Source of the DNA: Sphagnum magellanicum
Lineage: Eukaryota > Streptophyta > Sphagnopsida > Sphagnales > Sphagnaceae
Reading direction: 5' to 3'
Length of the DNA stretch: 64,000 bases
Assembly: GCA_021904315.1 (NCBI GenBank)
Contig: CM038922.1
Coordinates: 8,841,347 to 8,905,346, forward strand
The translations under genes and the position numbers were made by a program. Below the pieces are notes generated by a model. It saw only the letters and a list, made by a program, of their open reading frames with translations, searched no databases and had not been told where the DNA came from. Shown here piece by piece: positions 23,921 to 36,937 of the stretch. The number at the start of each line of letters is the position of its first letter. The first letter of the stretch is position 1.

Positions 23921-25375
23921 CGATTAAAGTAGTCCAACTTCCTCAATCAAACATAACAAGATCTTGTAGAATTTTGGTAAGTGTCAAAAATATTACATAT
24001 ACCCCAAATTATTTAAGTTAACACTTTGTATCTTATTATGCTTTAATGGATCACTAAAGTTCTTGATTACAATATCGAAAGATTACAGATGTTTAGTCAT
24101 AGTTCTAGTTGTTCATTCAATGCTTCTCTTTCTAGCACACCCGATACCTAGTTTTGAAGAATGTCCACACCAAAGAAAGGAAATATTATACATTGTTTCA
24201 ATATTAAGTGTAAAGAACCAAAAGGAGGATGGCTTTTGAAGCTAAGAAAGCAAAAGAATAAAGGTTCCAAAGTAGGACCGCAAACTTTTGAGGAACCTAA
24301 TGCAAACAAGTGATGCACTATCATGAGGATAAACCTAGGCACTTTGAGCAAAAAATGAGAGAACGCACTACACTTGAGGTCATTGTGTGGTCTCTTAGGT
24401 TATAATGGAATTACCCAACCTCACTGCGTGGAAAGAAACATGCAAAGAAATCACATGATCTATACATGAATCTAGAAACCTAATGCAAATAGGTGATACA
24501 AGGATGGGAGAATTCTAGTGGCTTCTAGATTAATAGTTAATAGATCAAGCTTCAAGCAAAAAAACCATCATAGAAATAGAACATTAATGACATAAAACAA
24601 AGGTACTCCATGGTCAATAGACCCTTTAGAAGTGGCTTGATTAAAGTCATTGTACACTCAAAAACCTAGCTTGTAGTGAACATTAGCTTGTTTACATAGT
24701 ATTGTAAACAATTATTACTTTTTTTTTTATAGTAGGCTTTTTTGAACACTCTACATGCTCTATTGTTTACACTTTATTTGTAATAAATTAATCTTTAAAC
24801 AAGCCTAGAAAATGACCAAAATGAACCGAAAACTCATCTTTAGGGAACATTCAATGGCAACCAGACCCTTTGAAAACAATTGCAAATCACATAATATATT
24901 TTTAGATTGAAATAGTCCAGATTACTTAGTTAAGCATAACAAAATTGCAGAATTTTGGTAATTGTCAAAGCTACTACGTAACAAATTTAAAAATGTACTC
25001 ATGATCTTCCAAAGCTTACATGAATAAACCTTAATTAAACCAACAATTCTATAAGAGCCCACATAGTGGTCAACATATCAAATGTAACACATTGAATTGC
25101 AATATTGCAACATAGAAGTTGAGATATAGCTATGTTTACATTTTGAAACCTAGCTTGTGATGAACAATAGCTTGTTTAAATAATAGAATGTCAATAGTAG
25201 CTACTATATTGTGTACAATAGGCTTATTTAAATACTTTACATTTTGTTGTTTACACTTTATAGTTGTAATAAGTTATTATTTAAACAAGCATAGAGCAAT
25301 TGACCAAAATGAACTAAAAATTCATCTTCAAAGGACATTCAATTTGGCAACCACACCCTTTGAAAATAATTGCAA
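23921..25375. repeat. Interleaved direct repeats
   Basis: ACAAATCACATAATATATTTTT with the following 80 bases (23921-24000) recurs at about 24884-24965. A second pair, starting with 'AACCTAGCTTGT' and ending in 'CCCTTTGAAAA(C/T)AATTGCAA', spans 24665-24890 and about 25147-25375. The pairs share order, so this is likely a local duplication of one repeat. No protein is encoded. Confidence 0.6.
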
Positions 25376-25379
25376 CCTT

Positions 25380-28300
25380 AAACATATGCATATAACTTAA
25401 ATTGAGTTAACAATCTACAAATTACATGTAAATTAATACACTTTTGTTGAAAATTTGCAAATGTAAAATTGGATTTTTATTGTAACTTATAGATGAATTT
25501 AGTAACAGAAAAACCACCACATGACCTTTGTCCTTACAAAGCATACCTAGATTAGCCTTCATATAATCAACAACTTTTTTACAGAACTATTGATTTGTCT
25601 ACACCAAAAAAACATAAATTGAACTATTCTATTGCATAGAAGTATATAGTAATCAAATGTAGCAAACTATTATTGGGTTCAAGATTGACCCAAGTGTCTT
25701 TTATTTATGACACATGTTTGAATATGGACTTATTATGAACCATATTGCAAAGACATGAAGCAAACTAAGTTATGCATATAACAAATTATGCAAAAATTTG
25801 GTCTTTAATAAAAGTCCATGAAAACATGGAACAAACTAGGTTGCATTTTTCTTAACATGTACTGGAAAAAAACTTCAACTAAACAAAATGTCTTATGTTG
25901 GGACATATGAATTGGTTACATCACTCTCCTTATAAACAATACCTAGATGCATATATTACATGGACCACAAACATAACGACAACAGAGTCCAAGATCAACT
26001 TGCAAAAATGTAGTTGAGAAAAACCAAGAGAGCTTTCTAGACCTTTGATTACGTGACCAAACGAAAAAAAATGTTGAACAAATAACCTTGTAAACAACAC
26101 ACTTGGCATGCATCATCTATTTTTGTCTTTGTTGATGCTTCTTCCATTCTTCCAAATTTGGCATTCTCCTTACCCTCCTTAACTTTTGTGCCCTTTGTGT
26201 TACTTAAGATTCTAAGCAACCTCTTGTTACATCATAGTGGTTCATTTGGTTTAGGTAAAAATGACCGTAAGTGTCAACTTCTTTGGATAATGAAATATTG
26301 TGCATGTGTGGTCAAACACAATGAACACACTTGTGATAAAAGCAACACACATTGACCTTGAAAATCTAATAGTAGATGTACATGTAGTCTTGCATATTGG
26401 TATAATGCTCAAGGAAAGATATATCAACTAGGTCACTACTGACAACAATGACATTCCTCCTACATATGTTAAAATCCCCCTAGTGGGAAATTTGAACAAA
26501 CAACATCTTGACACTACGGATCCTAAGAGATTTGTAGGATCCTCACTGTCCATTTGACAAAATGGTAAAAATCAAATGATCAAGGTGGCATTAAGGTTTA
26601 GGATAACTTACAATTGTTCTACCACTTCTTTGAGAAGCTTCTTCAAGTATGCAATGGAAGCCACATGTGTGTCCCTAGCAAGGTTGTACTCTCCTTTCTC
26701 CTCTACCACAACATGTACATTGTTGTGGTTTTCATATTCACAAAAATACATGTTTCGCATATTTTCCATCATTTGTAAACTGTAATAAAATACTAATCTG
26801 TCAAATGAAATGGGATTCCCTGTAAATAGTAACTAAGTACTAACAAACACATGATGAAGACAAGAAATGAGCATGAACATAGGAAAAGTAAATATGTTTT
26901 TGAAACATATGAATATCATCTAACTTTTATAATGTTGACCTAAAATTAAAAAGTATGATTTTCATTTGTTGGTTACAACAATGTTATGCTCCAATGATCT
27001 TGTGGTGACCTAAGTTATTGAAGCAAGGAAAGGCCAAAACTTATCTAACATGCCTTTCCAAATGCAAAATATCTATTCCTTCTTGCTTATTAGTATGGAG
27101 AACTTTTCCAAGGAACATTTTCATGTAATGACAATCAAATGAAGAGCTTGCAATCAACTTCAAAATGCATCAATGCATTTAACTTTGGTAAATGACTATC
27201 TAAGACCATTCTTATGCATTTCTATTAAGTTGCCCATGGGCCTCATTTAAAGTTATTAGTTCTTCAAGTTTCGACCTATTTCAAATGAGACAATGGAAGC
27301 TTTTCAGATATTAGTTGTAATAATATAGCAATAGGGGATAAGGTCCCATGAAACCATTGTAATTTTAAGCCCAAAACTTGGTGCAAGAAATTTGTTGGGT
27401 TGTTGCCTGATCTATAATGGGGTTAAAATGTTATTATGTAAACATCACATGTGTGTGACATAGAAATGAGTAGAATATGAAGTTGTAAGTTTTCGACACA
27501 ATAATGTGTACATTTAGACCTAGTAGAATTCATTTAGTTTAGTGGGGCCGAAAGAGGCCCTAGACCTAGGTAGATAGAATGATGTCATATGGATGTGCTG
27601 ATGCATTGTGTGATTATTTTCCTCCATAGTTGTGGACAAGTTCTAATGATTGTAATTGGGGACTATGCATGTGGTTAATGGTCACCTATTGTTGCCCTAA
27701 GGAATTTGGAAGTTGTAGGTTTCAAAGTGGTGGAGCCACTAAGATAGGGAGACTAGATTATACCAATCGAACTATTCTTGTAACTTTCTACTTAGTCCAA
27801 CACTGCAAACAAATGTTGGGAAAATAATCACTAACATGCATGATGCTTCCATCGATCTTCATAGTGGAGTTTTCAATGCAATTTAAAGACACTTATGGTA
27901 CCAAAGTATACCTACACAATTTGAGCTTTCACAATCAAATGTCAAGTGCCAAATGGATGTGATATTTGTTTTAAAAAAAGAGAGACTATTAAAGACAAAA
28001 CTCAAATGCTAGGTATTTTCAAGTTTATCCTAAAATCTACATGGACTAATTGAGGTCCCTTTGTAAATCTTGCAAATTGATTTTTGATCATGTGTTGGAG
28101 TTTTAGTCATTAAACGATTAGCACTGATAGTATCTGCTATTGTAGACATTACCTATTGTAAGAATACCAATAGTCCATCTCCTTTATGGATTTTGTTCTT
28201 TTCTGCTTCTAACATCTCAAGCCCTTTTAATGTTTTGCAATCATGAAAGGTTCAAGGAATATTCTATTACAATGACCTTGTTTCGTCTTGTGATATATTA

Positions 28301-30590
28301 TTTACTATTGGAAGAAGACAAATTTTATAGAGCTCAAAATATCCAATTTAGAATGGTTTGATGGTTAGATGCAGAATTTTTTATTAGTATGTCTTTTACC
28401 ACAAGGAGGCACACAATGTGTATGATGGATGCAACATGCAAACTTTCACATGAATAGGACAAAAAAGATGAGTAGGTCGCTTTATCATTCATAGTTTGAT
28501 GTGACCAAAGCTGATGATGAGTAGCAAATTGAAGGTGTCCCTACCTTTGCCTAATTGAGAATCCATGGCCAATTCTACTTTTTGGCAATTTTAGAATTTA
28601 GTTTTTTGATATTGAGTTTGGTGTTAACAAGTGTAATTAGTATTCCCTTACATCTATAGAAGGTAGGTTTGTAAAGGAATGTCAAATTAACATGTGTTAT
28701 GAGGAACAAATATCAATTTCCATTTTTTTCTACAATGGAAGGTTCTCAATGGGATCATCCAATTCGATCCAAGCTCTTGGGATTTGAAGAAGAGATTGTG
28801 TTGATTATAGTGAACTTATATTGTTGCTCATGGTAACACAATTGATTACAAAAGCCCAAATCTCTCAAGGCAAAAAGTAACACAAAGAATGGCATGGTGA
28901 GGAATTTACTTCAAGATGACTATCCAAATCATAATTTGACATTACTAGCCTCACCACACTTTGATCAATATTGTAACTTTTCCAGTTCTTTCATTGCATG
29001 CAATTTTTAAGAGTCTAGTCCCTTCATAAACATGATATGCATTAGAATTGATTAAATTAGCAAGTAGGAAGATGATGCAAACATTTGATGTTCCATATGC
29101 AAATTTCATGCAAAATAAAAAGGGCTTTTAAAAGATGTGGTTTATAGGAAGTAATTGATATTCACAAAGGATTGAATGTATTTTGATCCAGGAGTCTAGA
29201 ATAGATTGAAGTTAATTTATTTGTAAAAGTTGGTGATTATCATTATCTGTGTTTAATATGGAGCTCTGACTGAGGTTTGACACTAATAGGTGTTACACCC
29301 TGAATCAATGAAACCAACAATAGTTGCAAATATCACTATGTGTGTAAAAAGTTTGTACAATCCATAATCACCAAGCACCCTCATCACAGATGTTCTATAA
29401 CTTTTGTGTAGGACTAGATTTTTCCCATATGTCACAATGAGAGTTACATTCTTTTAAAGGAAACTAGCTAGAACTAGTTAGCATTAGGTGGCACTTCCAA
29501 TCTACAAGTTGCTACATAGGTAAATACTTACTATAGGACTATGATAGATTTACAAATTATGTGTTGTAGAATTGCATTAGTTGACATTGAATTCTAAAAC
29601 AGATCTATAGCAGGGATACTTGAAATGTTTCCCATATGTCACACATGGGAATTATACAAGATCTTCTTGTACAACTCCTTTGTGTTAGACTATAGATGGT
29701 TTGATGGTATGTAACATATCATTTCAACTTTGGGGCAAAGTTGGAAAGTTGTTGCTTTTGAAATGAGTAAAATCACAATTAGGGTACACAAAAGGAATGT
29801 TTCACCTCAAAATCATTCATAGGACACTACTTTGAATGACCACTATGTTTACAAATTCTTTTATTTTGGTGAATTATTTTTTTCCATTTAATACTCACAT
29901 TCTTTGTGTTTGAAATGGTTGTGATTTTTGTGATTTGGATGATTTAAAAATGTCCTTAAATGTCGTAGAACACATTATAAGAACATTGTCCCACTACATA
30001 ATTTTATTGAAAAGGAATCAACATGAATAACAATATTTGTTCAAAGTGATTCATATTCTAACCACAAATAAAATAAAATATGCTCTACATGATGGCATAA
30101 AATTTTGGTAATATAAAAAACCAGAGTTTTTGGAATTGATACTAGAATTTGGAATTTTTTTCATCAAAAGGGCTAGATTAATAAGGACAATTATGTTAAT
30201 TATATTAATAACTATTTTACATTCCAAAGGTTTAGGGGGAAGTATAAAATATGTGGATTTAAAAAAAAAAAACATTTATTAATGTTTTTATTAAAACTTT
30301 GGCACTCCAAATGAACAATTGTCATTTTGGAAATGTCTTGGAATCATGTGTTCCTTTATGGTTTATGCTTCAACAAGACATCCAAATTCTATTTAATTAG
30401 TTGTTTTCAAATTTTGCAACATCTTTTGGTTGAATGACTAAACATACATGGCATCCTTTCATTGTTTCACATCTCAAAACACGACTTGGCTTTAGGACTC
30501 AAGACTTAGGACACAAGACAATCTTATGTATTTCATGGTTCCTATTGTGGTACCCCAACTGTGATTATATTTAAGTTGTTTTATCTAAGT
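25380..30590. other. Long AT-rich gene-free stretch
   Basis: Only short frames without family resemblance occur. One at 26158-26355 (plus) ends in a Cys/His-rich segment (CACVVKHNEHTC) that recalls a zinc knuckle but has the wrong spacing. I see no terminal repeats, reverse transcriptase or RNA genes. Confidence 0.4.
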
Positions 30591-33500
30591 GAGAAGAGCA
30601 AGGGAGAAGGGAGCTTTTCAATGTGTATTAAAATTTTACATGGCTACCAAGTTTGAAGTTTTGAGGTTTAATGAATGGATTGGGTGGGGTTTGAGGGATT
30701 TTGGGTTTTGAACAACATAGGTTTTGAGGAGGAGGAATTGTGTTTGAATGTCAAAAATGGGAAGTTGTATAGTAGCAAAAGTTGGATTTTGGTAACATGA
30801 AAGAGAGGTAGAAAAAGAAGAAGAAGAAAGAAAGGTGATGGCAATTTTTTTTCATTAGATATTTAGTCCATTTGATGATTTGTGTGCAAGTTCTTTATTG
30901 GGGATTGGGTTTTTTTGGGGGGCTTCTAGGTCAATTTGAGTCCTTGTGTTTTGGAGGTGGATTTTGAAAATCTCTTGGAGTGATTCATTCACACAAAGCT
31001 TGTGAATCTCAATCTTCAACAATAGTAACTAGGGAATGAAGGAAGGAAGGTAGACCTAAAACATCAGATATACAGGAATCCTCCTTGGAGGTGTCGATGG
31101 AATGTTGCTAAAGAGGAATTTCTGTAAACACATTTTTCAGGTGAATCCCAAGTACCCATTTCTCTATTGAGTGCATTGGACAAGTAGAAAAAACAAAGAG
31201 AATTGGATTGTAAAATGTTTAAATTTGAGAAGATGTAATAGTTGAAGGCATTTGAACCTCCTTCCTTCATTGACAAACACATGGTATGGGTATGGAAAGC
31301 TTGGATTTGGGTCAAGAGACAAAGGTTCAATTTCAGAGTAAGGCAAAGAAATATCCAAGGGTACCTAATTGAGCTATAAAATTGCATTGGCTAGAGTAAT
31401 GGAATAGTGTTGCATAGGCTATGGAATTATAATAATCAGAATGGTGTTATAATGGGAATTGAACTTTGGAAGACTAAATTTGCTTTGAAATCAAACTCCA
31501 AATGGATTAAGTCTAATTGTTTCCCATTCTATCACAATATTGGGATGATGATCAAATTGATAATCAATTGATTGCCTAATTTCTTTGTCCTTTTGATGTT
31601 GATTTTGTTGATCAACTTTGTTGTTTAAATGTGCTAAATTGAATCCCAATAATTGTTTAAAACTTTTTTAACATTGTCAAACTAAGTGAGCCATGAGCCA
31701 AAAGAAACCCTTGTTGCCACCATGTTTGGCCATGAAAGATTGCAAGCTTTAACAAATAGCTACAAGAAGGAATCGCCGCTACCTATGAGTTCAATGGGAT
31801 TTTGGAGAAGATCCAAACTAGGATCTATGTTAATATTCAGGAGTCGCTTCTTCTAATGGACAGTTTGAAATTATAAACCTTCTAGGTCTGGAATTGGTTC
31901 CTCTTGCTTTAGATCCTCCTCATCTCATTTGTCACTTGAAGGTCCAGCAGATTGGTCTTTTGTCTTTGTCAACTTCTTCACATTATGGCTTGTCTTCTCA
32001 CCTTTAAAACTAAATCAATTGAAATGGGGTGTAGTCACAATAACATGTACCACAACAAGTGTAACCAATGCTTGATGTTCCATGTTATTGAAAGTGTAAT
32101 TTAATTTGGTGTTGAAATTGTAAGATTTACTTATATGATAACATTCATAATATATATCCTAGGAACTTGTGAATAAATTTGAAATTAATCAAATGAATAA
32201 AAAATATGAAAAAACACTAATAAAACACTATAACCAATGTTTTTCAGTAGTAAAAAAACATGTTTAATAACTTTAATTTTTTCTAAATGACATATTTTGA
32301 CAAATGTTCAATGCAAGGTTTATCAAAATACTATATAAAAAAATTATCATGAGTTTAAAAGATTTTTTCAAAGATTTTTTCAAAAATATTCCAAGAATAT
32401 TCTAGGAATATTTCCCCAAGAGCAATCATTAAAACAATCAAAAGCAAGCGGATGTGGTTCATATTGTCTCGTTTACACCCAATGGGCTTGTTAAAACATG
32501 CATCTTCAAACTTCTCCCTTAACCCTCACTCCGACTGTGGGGTCCTATCAGCTAAGTAGTTTAAGTACCACCCACAAGATGCTAGGTGTCCACTCGACCA
32601 CTCCTTCAAGAGGTCTTTCCTATACATGGTGTTTTTTTGTTTTAAAATCACATTAAATCCCAAGAAGCAAAGGTAGGCTATGAATTGCCTTCTTTGCAAG
32701 TAGAACATGGGAAAAATACCTACGGCAAGGGAATGAAGTTAAATGTGTGAATATTACTTTTGAGGCCAAGTATAGAACTAGGTTGGAACATGGAAAGGAA
32801 GATATGTCCTTTACTTGTAAATGATTCGTTTTAAAGCTTTTTCACCACCAGTTTGTTATTGCCAAGTCTTGTTTTTCAAGATTCCACCTTTTAATTTGAA
32901 TTCATGATAAAATAAAGACTATCATAATTCAAGCTTCCAGCGACTTATGAAGTCCTCAAGATTCTTAACCTCGACACTCTCAAAGATAAACACACCAAGG
33001 TTAATGATTATGCTATTAAAAGCTTTTTGCCCTCCACTTCCAATTACAATGAGAACACAAATGTAAAGCCATTAGCACAAATGCCCAATGAAAAAGCTTA
33101 GAGAGAATTTCAATGTATAATCAAAATGAATGAACAAGCTACTTGAAACCAAAATGTTGTCTTGTGAAGCCATTTCTCAAAAATGGCATTTAACAACCTG
33201 ACCTTGGGAAAATTTTCAACTTCTTTGAAAACCTAAGGATTGGTTCCACTGCTTGAGCCAAGAAACCTTTTGCTCATTGCTCATTTGCAAAAACACAAGT
33301 AACTACAACTTCTCAATCATCATTTTTGGATTAGAATTCATGTTGTAATGAACCTATACTTGTTGGAAAAATTCAGGGCCAAATGCTAGCTCACAAACGG
33401 GTAGTCTTTTATGGAACATTGTCATGTGTTCTTTTCAAACACTCTCCATTTCCTTGTTACTTAGCGAAGCTAACATTTTTGAGCTTCGCAAAACAAGATT

Positions 33501-34700
33501 TGGAACATCTACATAATATAAATAATGTGTGATGTCGACAATAACCACAAGTTCCCTTTACAAGAAAACACGTGGCTTGAAATCAAATGCAACTATTCTA
33601 GAGAATGGAACTCATATGAGAAAACATTTTGAGGTTTTCCTTATACATAAACTCAAAAAACGCCTCATGCATGAGGTTATACCAAGTCTTCTTGATTTTA
33701 TTTTCACATTTTTTGTATTGGGCATCTAGAATGACCTCCTTGAATTTGTGGAGTGGAATCATTTTGATGGATTGAATGTGGAAGAAATCATGAACAAGTG
33801 ATGGCATCACATGGTCCATCTCAATGGACCTACCAAAACTGAATGTTAAACATCAACAAGGCACCATTTAACAATTGTGGGAAAAAGAATAGACATTTAC
33901 AATGGAAACTCACTTGTTTATGTTGGTCATAGTTGTAAGCAATTCAATTACGCCATTTGTTGTGTCCAAAACAAATGAATCAACCTTGATGTGCCATTTG
34001 GGTTCGTTGGGATGGTTCACATCAATGTATGGTCACCAAGCTTAAAGGCAATGATTGCCATCCCAAATGTGAAACGGTCGAATGCACAAACTATATGGCC
34101 CATCCAAGAAAGTATTAACTTGACATAAAAGGAGGTAACAACTTTAGAAAAGGTAGGGTTTTCCTTTGACTGCATGTGTAAACTTTTGTGATAGTACATA
34201 ACAATTGCATCTATTTCAAATCAATTGTGTTTTCTCATTCATCAAGTTTGTTGTAGTTGCTTTCACTATGTAGAAAATTTTGTTACTAGTTATGGCTAAA
34301 CAATTTTTTTTCCATTATGTATTATTTCAATTGTTCTTATGAGATGCATATATGTTCTTTTGTTTTGGTGATTATACACTAGTGGTGTGGCATCAAAGTA
34401 TGTGACTTGATAAAACTTTATACATTTTATTTGCAATAAACCCATTGACAATCATAATGTGCTTTCATGTATATTGTCTTATTTTAGTGGCATCATAGCA
34501 CATATTTGTTGAAAAAATAATATATTTATTAGTTTAAATTCATCAAATAATTGTCAGTCATGTAGTTTTTCATCATTTCAACAATTTTAAAAATATTGAA
34601 AGTATTGTATGAAAACCATATATATTTGGAACATTGTTTGCACCAAGAATGATAATATGTTTAAAGTCAATCAATCATTATTGATTCCCCCAACAAATCA
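30590..34700. other. AT-rich stretch, GA-rich in part
   Basis: A purine-rich patch (AGAAGAAGAAGAAAG) lies at 30800-30835. Frames at 31064-31387 (minus), 33598-33819 (minus) and 34017-34199 (minus) have no recognised family. If the CACTA gene at 35.0 kb once had its catalytic half, it should have been here, but I could not recognise it. Confidence 0.35.
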
Positions 34701-34702
34701 CA

Positions 34703-34760
34703 TATGTGACATGGAAAAATATTCCATGACAAGGCGTGGAATATTTTACCATGTCATATA
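34703..34760. repeat. Imperfect hairpin around GGAATATT
   Basis: TATGTGACATGG with AAATATTCCATG is inverted as CGTGGAATATTTTACC with ATGTCATATA, about 22 of 26 positions pairing. Further ATATTCCATG and TGGAATA words follow to 34835. It lies just upstream of the CACTA coding remnant and may be part of that element. Confidence 0.5.
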
Positions 34761-36116
34761 TTAATTCCATGTGGCAGAAGAATATACTTGAAATATTCCA
34801 TGATGTGGCATGGAATACATCATAAAATATTCCGTAAGATTCTTTCTTATTCATGTGGGCCTATTCACGCTCATTTGCTCACTTGCTAGCATCAGTTGAC
34901 TTGCAATGGAGGGGTATTAAACCACATCTATGGTTAATTGTTAACCCTTGAAGAGGTAAGATGCTAAAATTGGCAACCCCATATGTTTTGATAGTTGTCA
35001 AGTTTGATGTTTTTGCATTCGTCATTAAGAATTTGAAGACACCATTAGATCATGTATTAGTGATGGCACAACATATCTAGCGGAAAAATTTTGGTGCCTT
35101 AAAATCCCATGATTATCATGTGCTAATGCAACAGATTTTGCCTTTGGCATTGAAAGGTCTTCTTGCTCTAGGGCCATGAATGGCAATTATGAGGATTTCT
35201 AAGGTATTTAGAAGGCTTTGTAATAAGGTCTAGAATCCTAATGACATTGAGTCCCTTTAATCGAATGTTTCAGTTAGTCTAGCATTGGTGGAAATGCACT
35301 TCCCACCCTCCTTTTTTGACATCATGACCCATTTGTTCTATCACCTTGTGGATGGGTTACATATGTGTGAATCTATTGCCACTAGGTGGATGTATCTTGT
35401 AGGAAGATACATGAAGATTTTGAAGTTATATGTGCGTAATATGGCAAGGCTAGAAGCTTCCATGGCCAAGGGATACATATTAATGAATGCTCGGGTTTGT
35501 TATCGAGTATTTACAGAAGTTTGATGTAGTGAAAAGATATGTATGGGATGTTGATGAAGAAGGAGATCATTATGAGAAATCATGTCTGCCAAAACCACAT
35601 TACCTTGTAACTAAAACTCAAAACACAATTCGTAAACAACTATGCAACTATTTTTTTAAAAATACGATGTATTAATAAATAAATTGCCACATCAAAAAAT
35701 CAATTAATTGTATTATAATTGCATGTGAGTTGAAAATGGGTTTTCTATACAATAATTTATATACATCATACATATGTATATAGTTAACCATGTTTGACTT
35801 TTCAAAGAGTTGCATTGTAGTTGCATGTGGCAATTATTTCAAAATTATTATAAATGTGTCTCTAAAACAACAACTATGTAATAATTAGTGTACAATGTAC
35901 ATATATGCGATTATGCCATGTGTCCACATCTTCACAACCCATTATGTGATACATTTGCAAATAGTTTTTGATTATGATTCCCATTGATATGATTAGTATG
36001 GCCATTAGTGCACCACTACTAAAATACTATTATTCAATTATGTTATGACTATAAAACAACTACTTATAATTTAATAAAGATACATATTCATCAGTTATTT
36101 ATATTTTCATCATATG

Positions 36117-36384
36117 TGATTCATTTTGAATGATTTAAAATGTTATGGGAACGTTACTTCAAGTTTTAGAAATCATCTTTGAAGTGTAAAGGAAAATGAG
36201 TAATGAAAATAACAAGAAGAGAAATATGTTTTCCAATTTACAAAACATGTTTTTTTTAAAAAAAAATTCTTTGGACCCCTCCTATTTTCAAACCTCATAA
36301 CTTTTTTTATTTCTTATTCATTTAAAATGATTTAAAATGTTATAGGAGTGCCACTTGAAATTCTACAAATCATTTTTGAGATTC
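36117..36384. repeat. Internal direct repeat, offset about 199
   Basis: ATGATTTAAAATGTTAT, then GG and a CACTTGAA- or TACTTCAA-type phrase, then AAATCATxTTTGA occurs at about 36117-36184 and 36316-36384. The same order occurs in the related fragment at 45.4-45.7 kb. Confidence 0.6.
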
Positions 36385-36823
36385 TAACAACAATAAAACA
36401 ACATACCATGAATTTTGTGGGTGTTTGGTATCCAACCTTTGTAACAATTAGTGGTTTGTTTTTTGAGTTATTGACCCCTCTATTTTGGAAGGCCATAACT
36501 TTCTCAATTCTATTCCATTTTTGACAATTTTTTATGCACTAGATGTGCTAATAGGAGGGGTTCAATTTTTTTTTAAATACCAAAAAGAATCAAGCCCTCC
36601 CCTTGGATTTGGCCTACTTTGAGCATTTAAATGTTATAGTTGCAACTAAATTACAACTAATGAACAACTAAAAGATTTAATCCATATGTTTTGTCTTCAA
36701 ATCCCATGTTATAAATTATGTAAAAAATGCTTGTTCTTTTATATTTTCACATCAAAATACATGTGTTGTTTTGGGATGAGTTGAAAAAAGCTTAACCTAA
36801 AGGCAAAACATAAATAAATAAAT

Positions 36824-36937
36824 AAATTTCATGGCTATTTTTTAATGCATTTAGTCTTGTGCTTTCCTACCTACCTAGGTAGGTAGGTAGGTAGGAAAGC
36901 ACAAGACTAAATGCATTAAAAAATAGCCATGAAATTT
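36824..36937. repeat. Long near-perfect hairpin with CCTA/TAGG loop
   Basis: AAATTTCATGGCTATTTTTT and the following bases to 36875 are inverted without visible mismatch up to 36937. Outer arms of about 46 bases (through TGCTTTCCTACC) pair, and the short centre is CCTACCTAGGTAGG-type repeat that can pair further. The whole is 114 bases. It lies inside the nested CACTA-like element. Such arms can give double-stranded RNA if transcribed. Confidence 0.85.

Noticed and set aside
16341-24520. CACTAGATG at 16341 and ATTCTAGTG at 24512 as outer ends of the minus-strand CACTA element
   Set aside because: The two ends agree only in CACTAGA and the flanking triplets differ (AAT and GCT).
26158-26355. 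Cys/His-rich end (CACVVKHNEHTC) suggesting a MULE zinc knuckle
   Set aside because: Spacing does not fit CCHC (C-x2-C-x4-H-x4-C), and there is no transposase upstream.
34378-34392. CACTAGTGGTG as left end of the 35-39 kb CACTA element
   Set aside because: It does not match the right end at 39307 beyond CACTAG, and the flank (ATA) does not match AAT.
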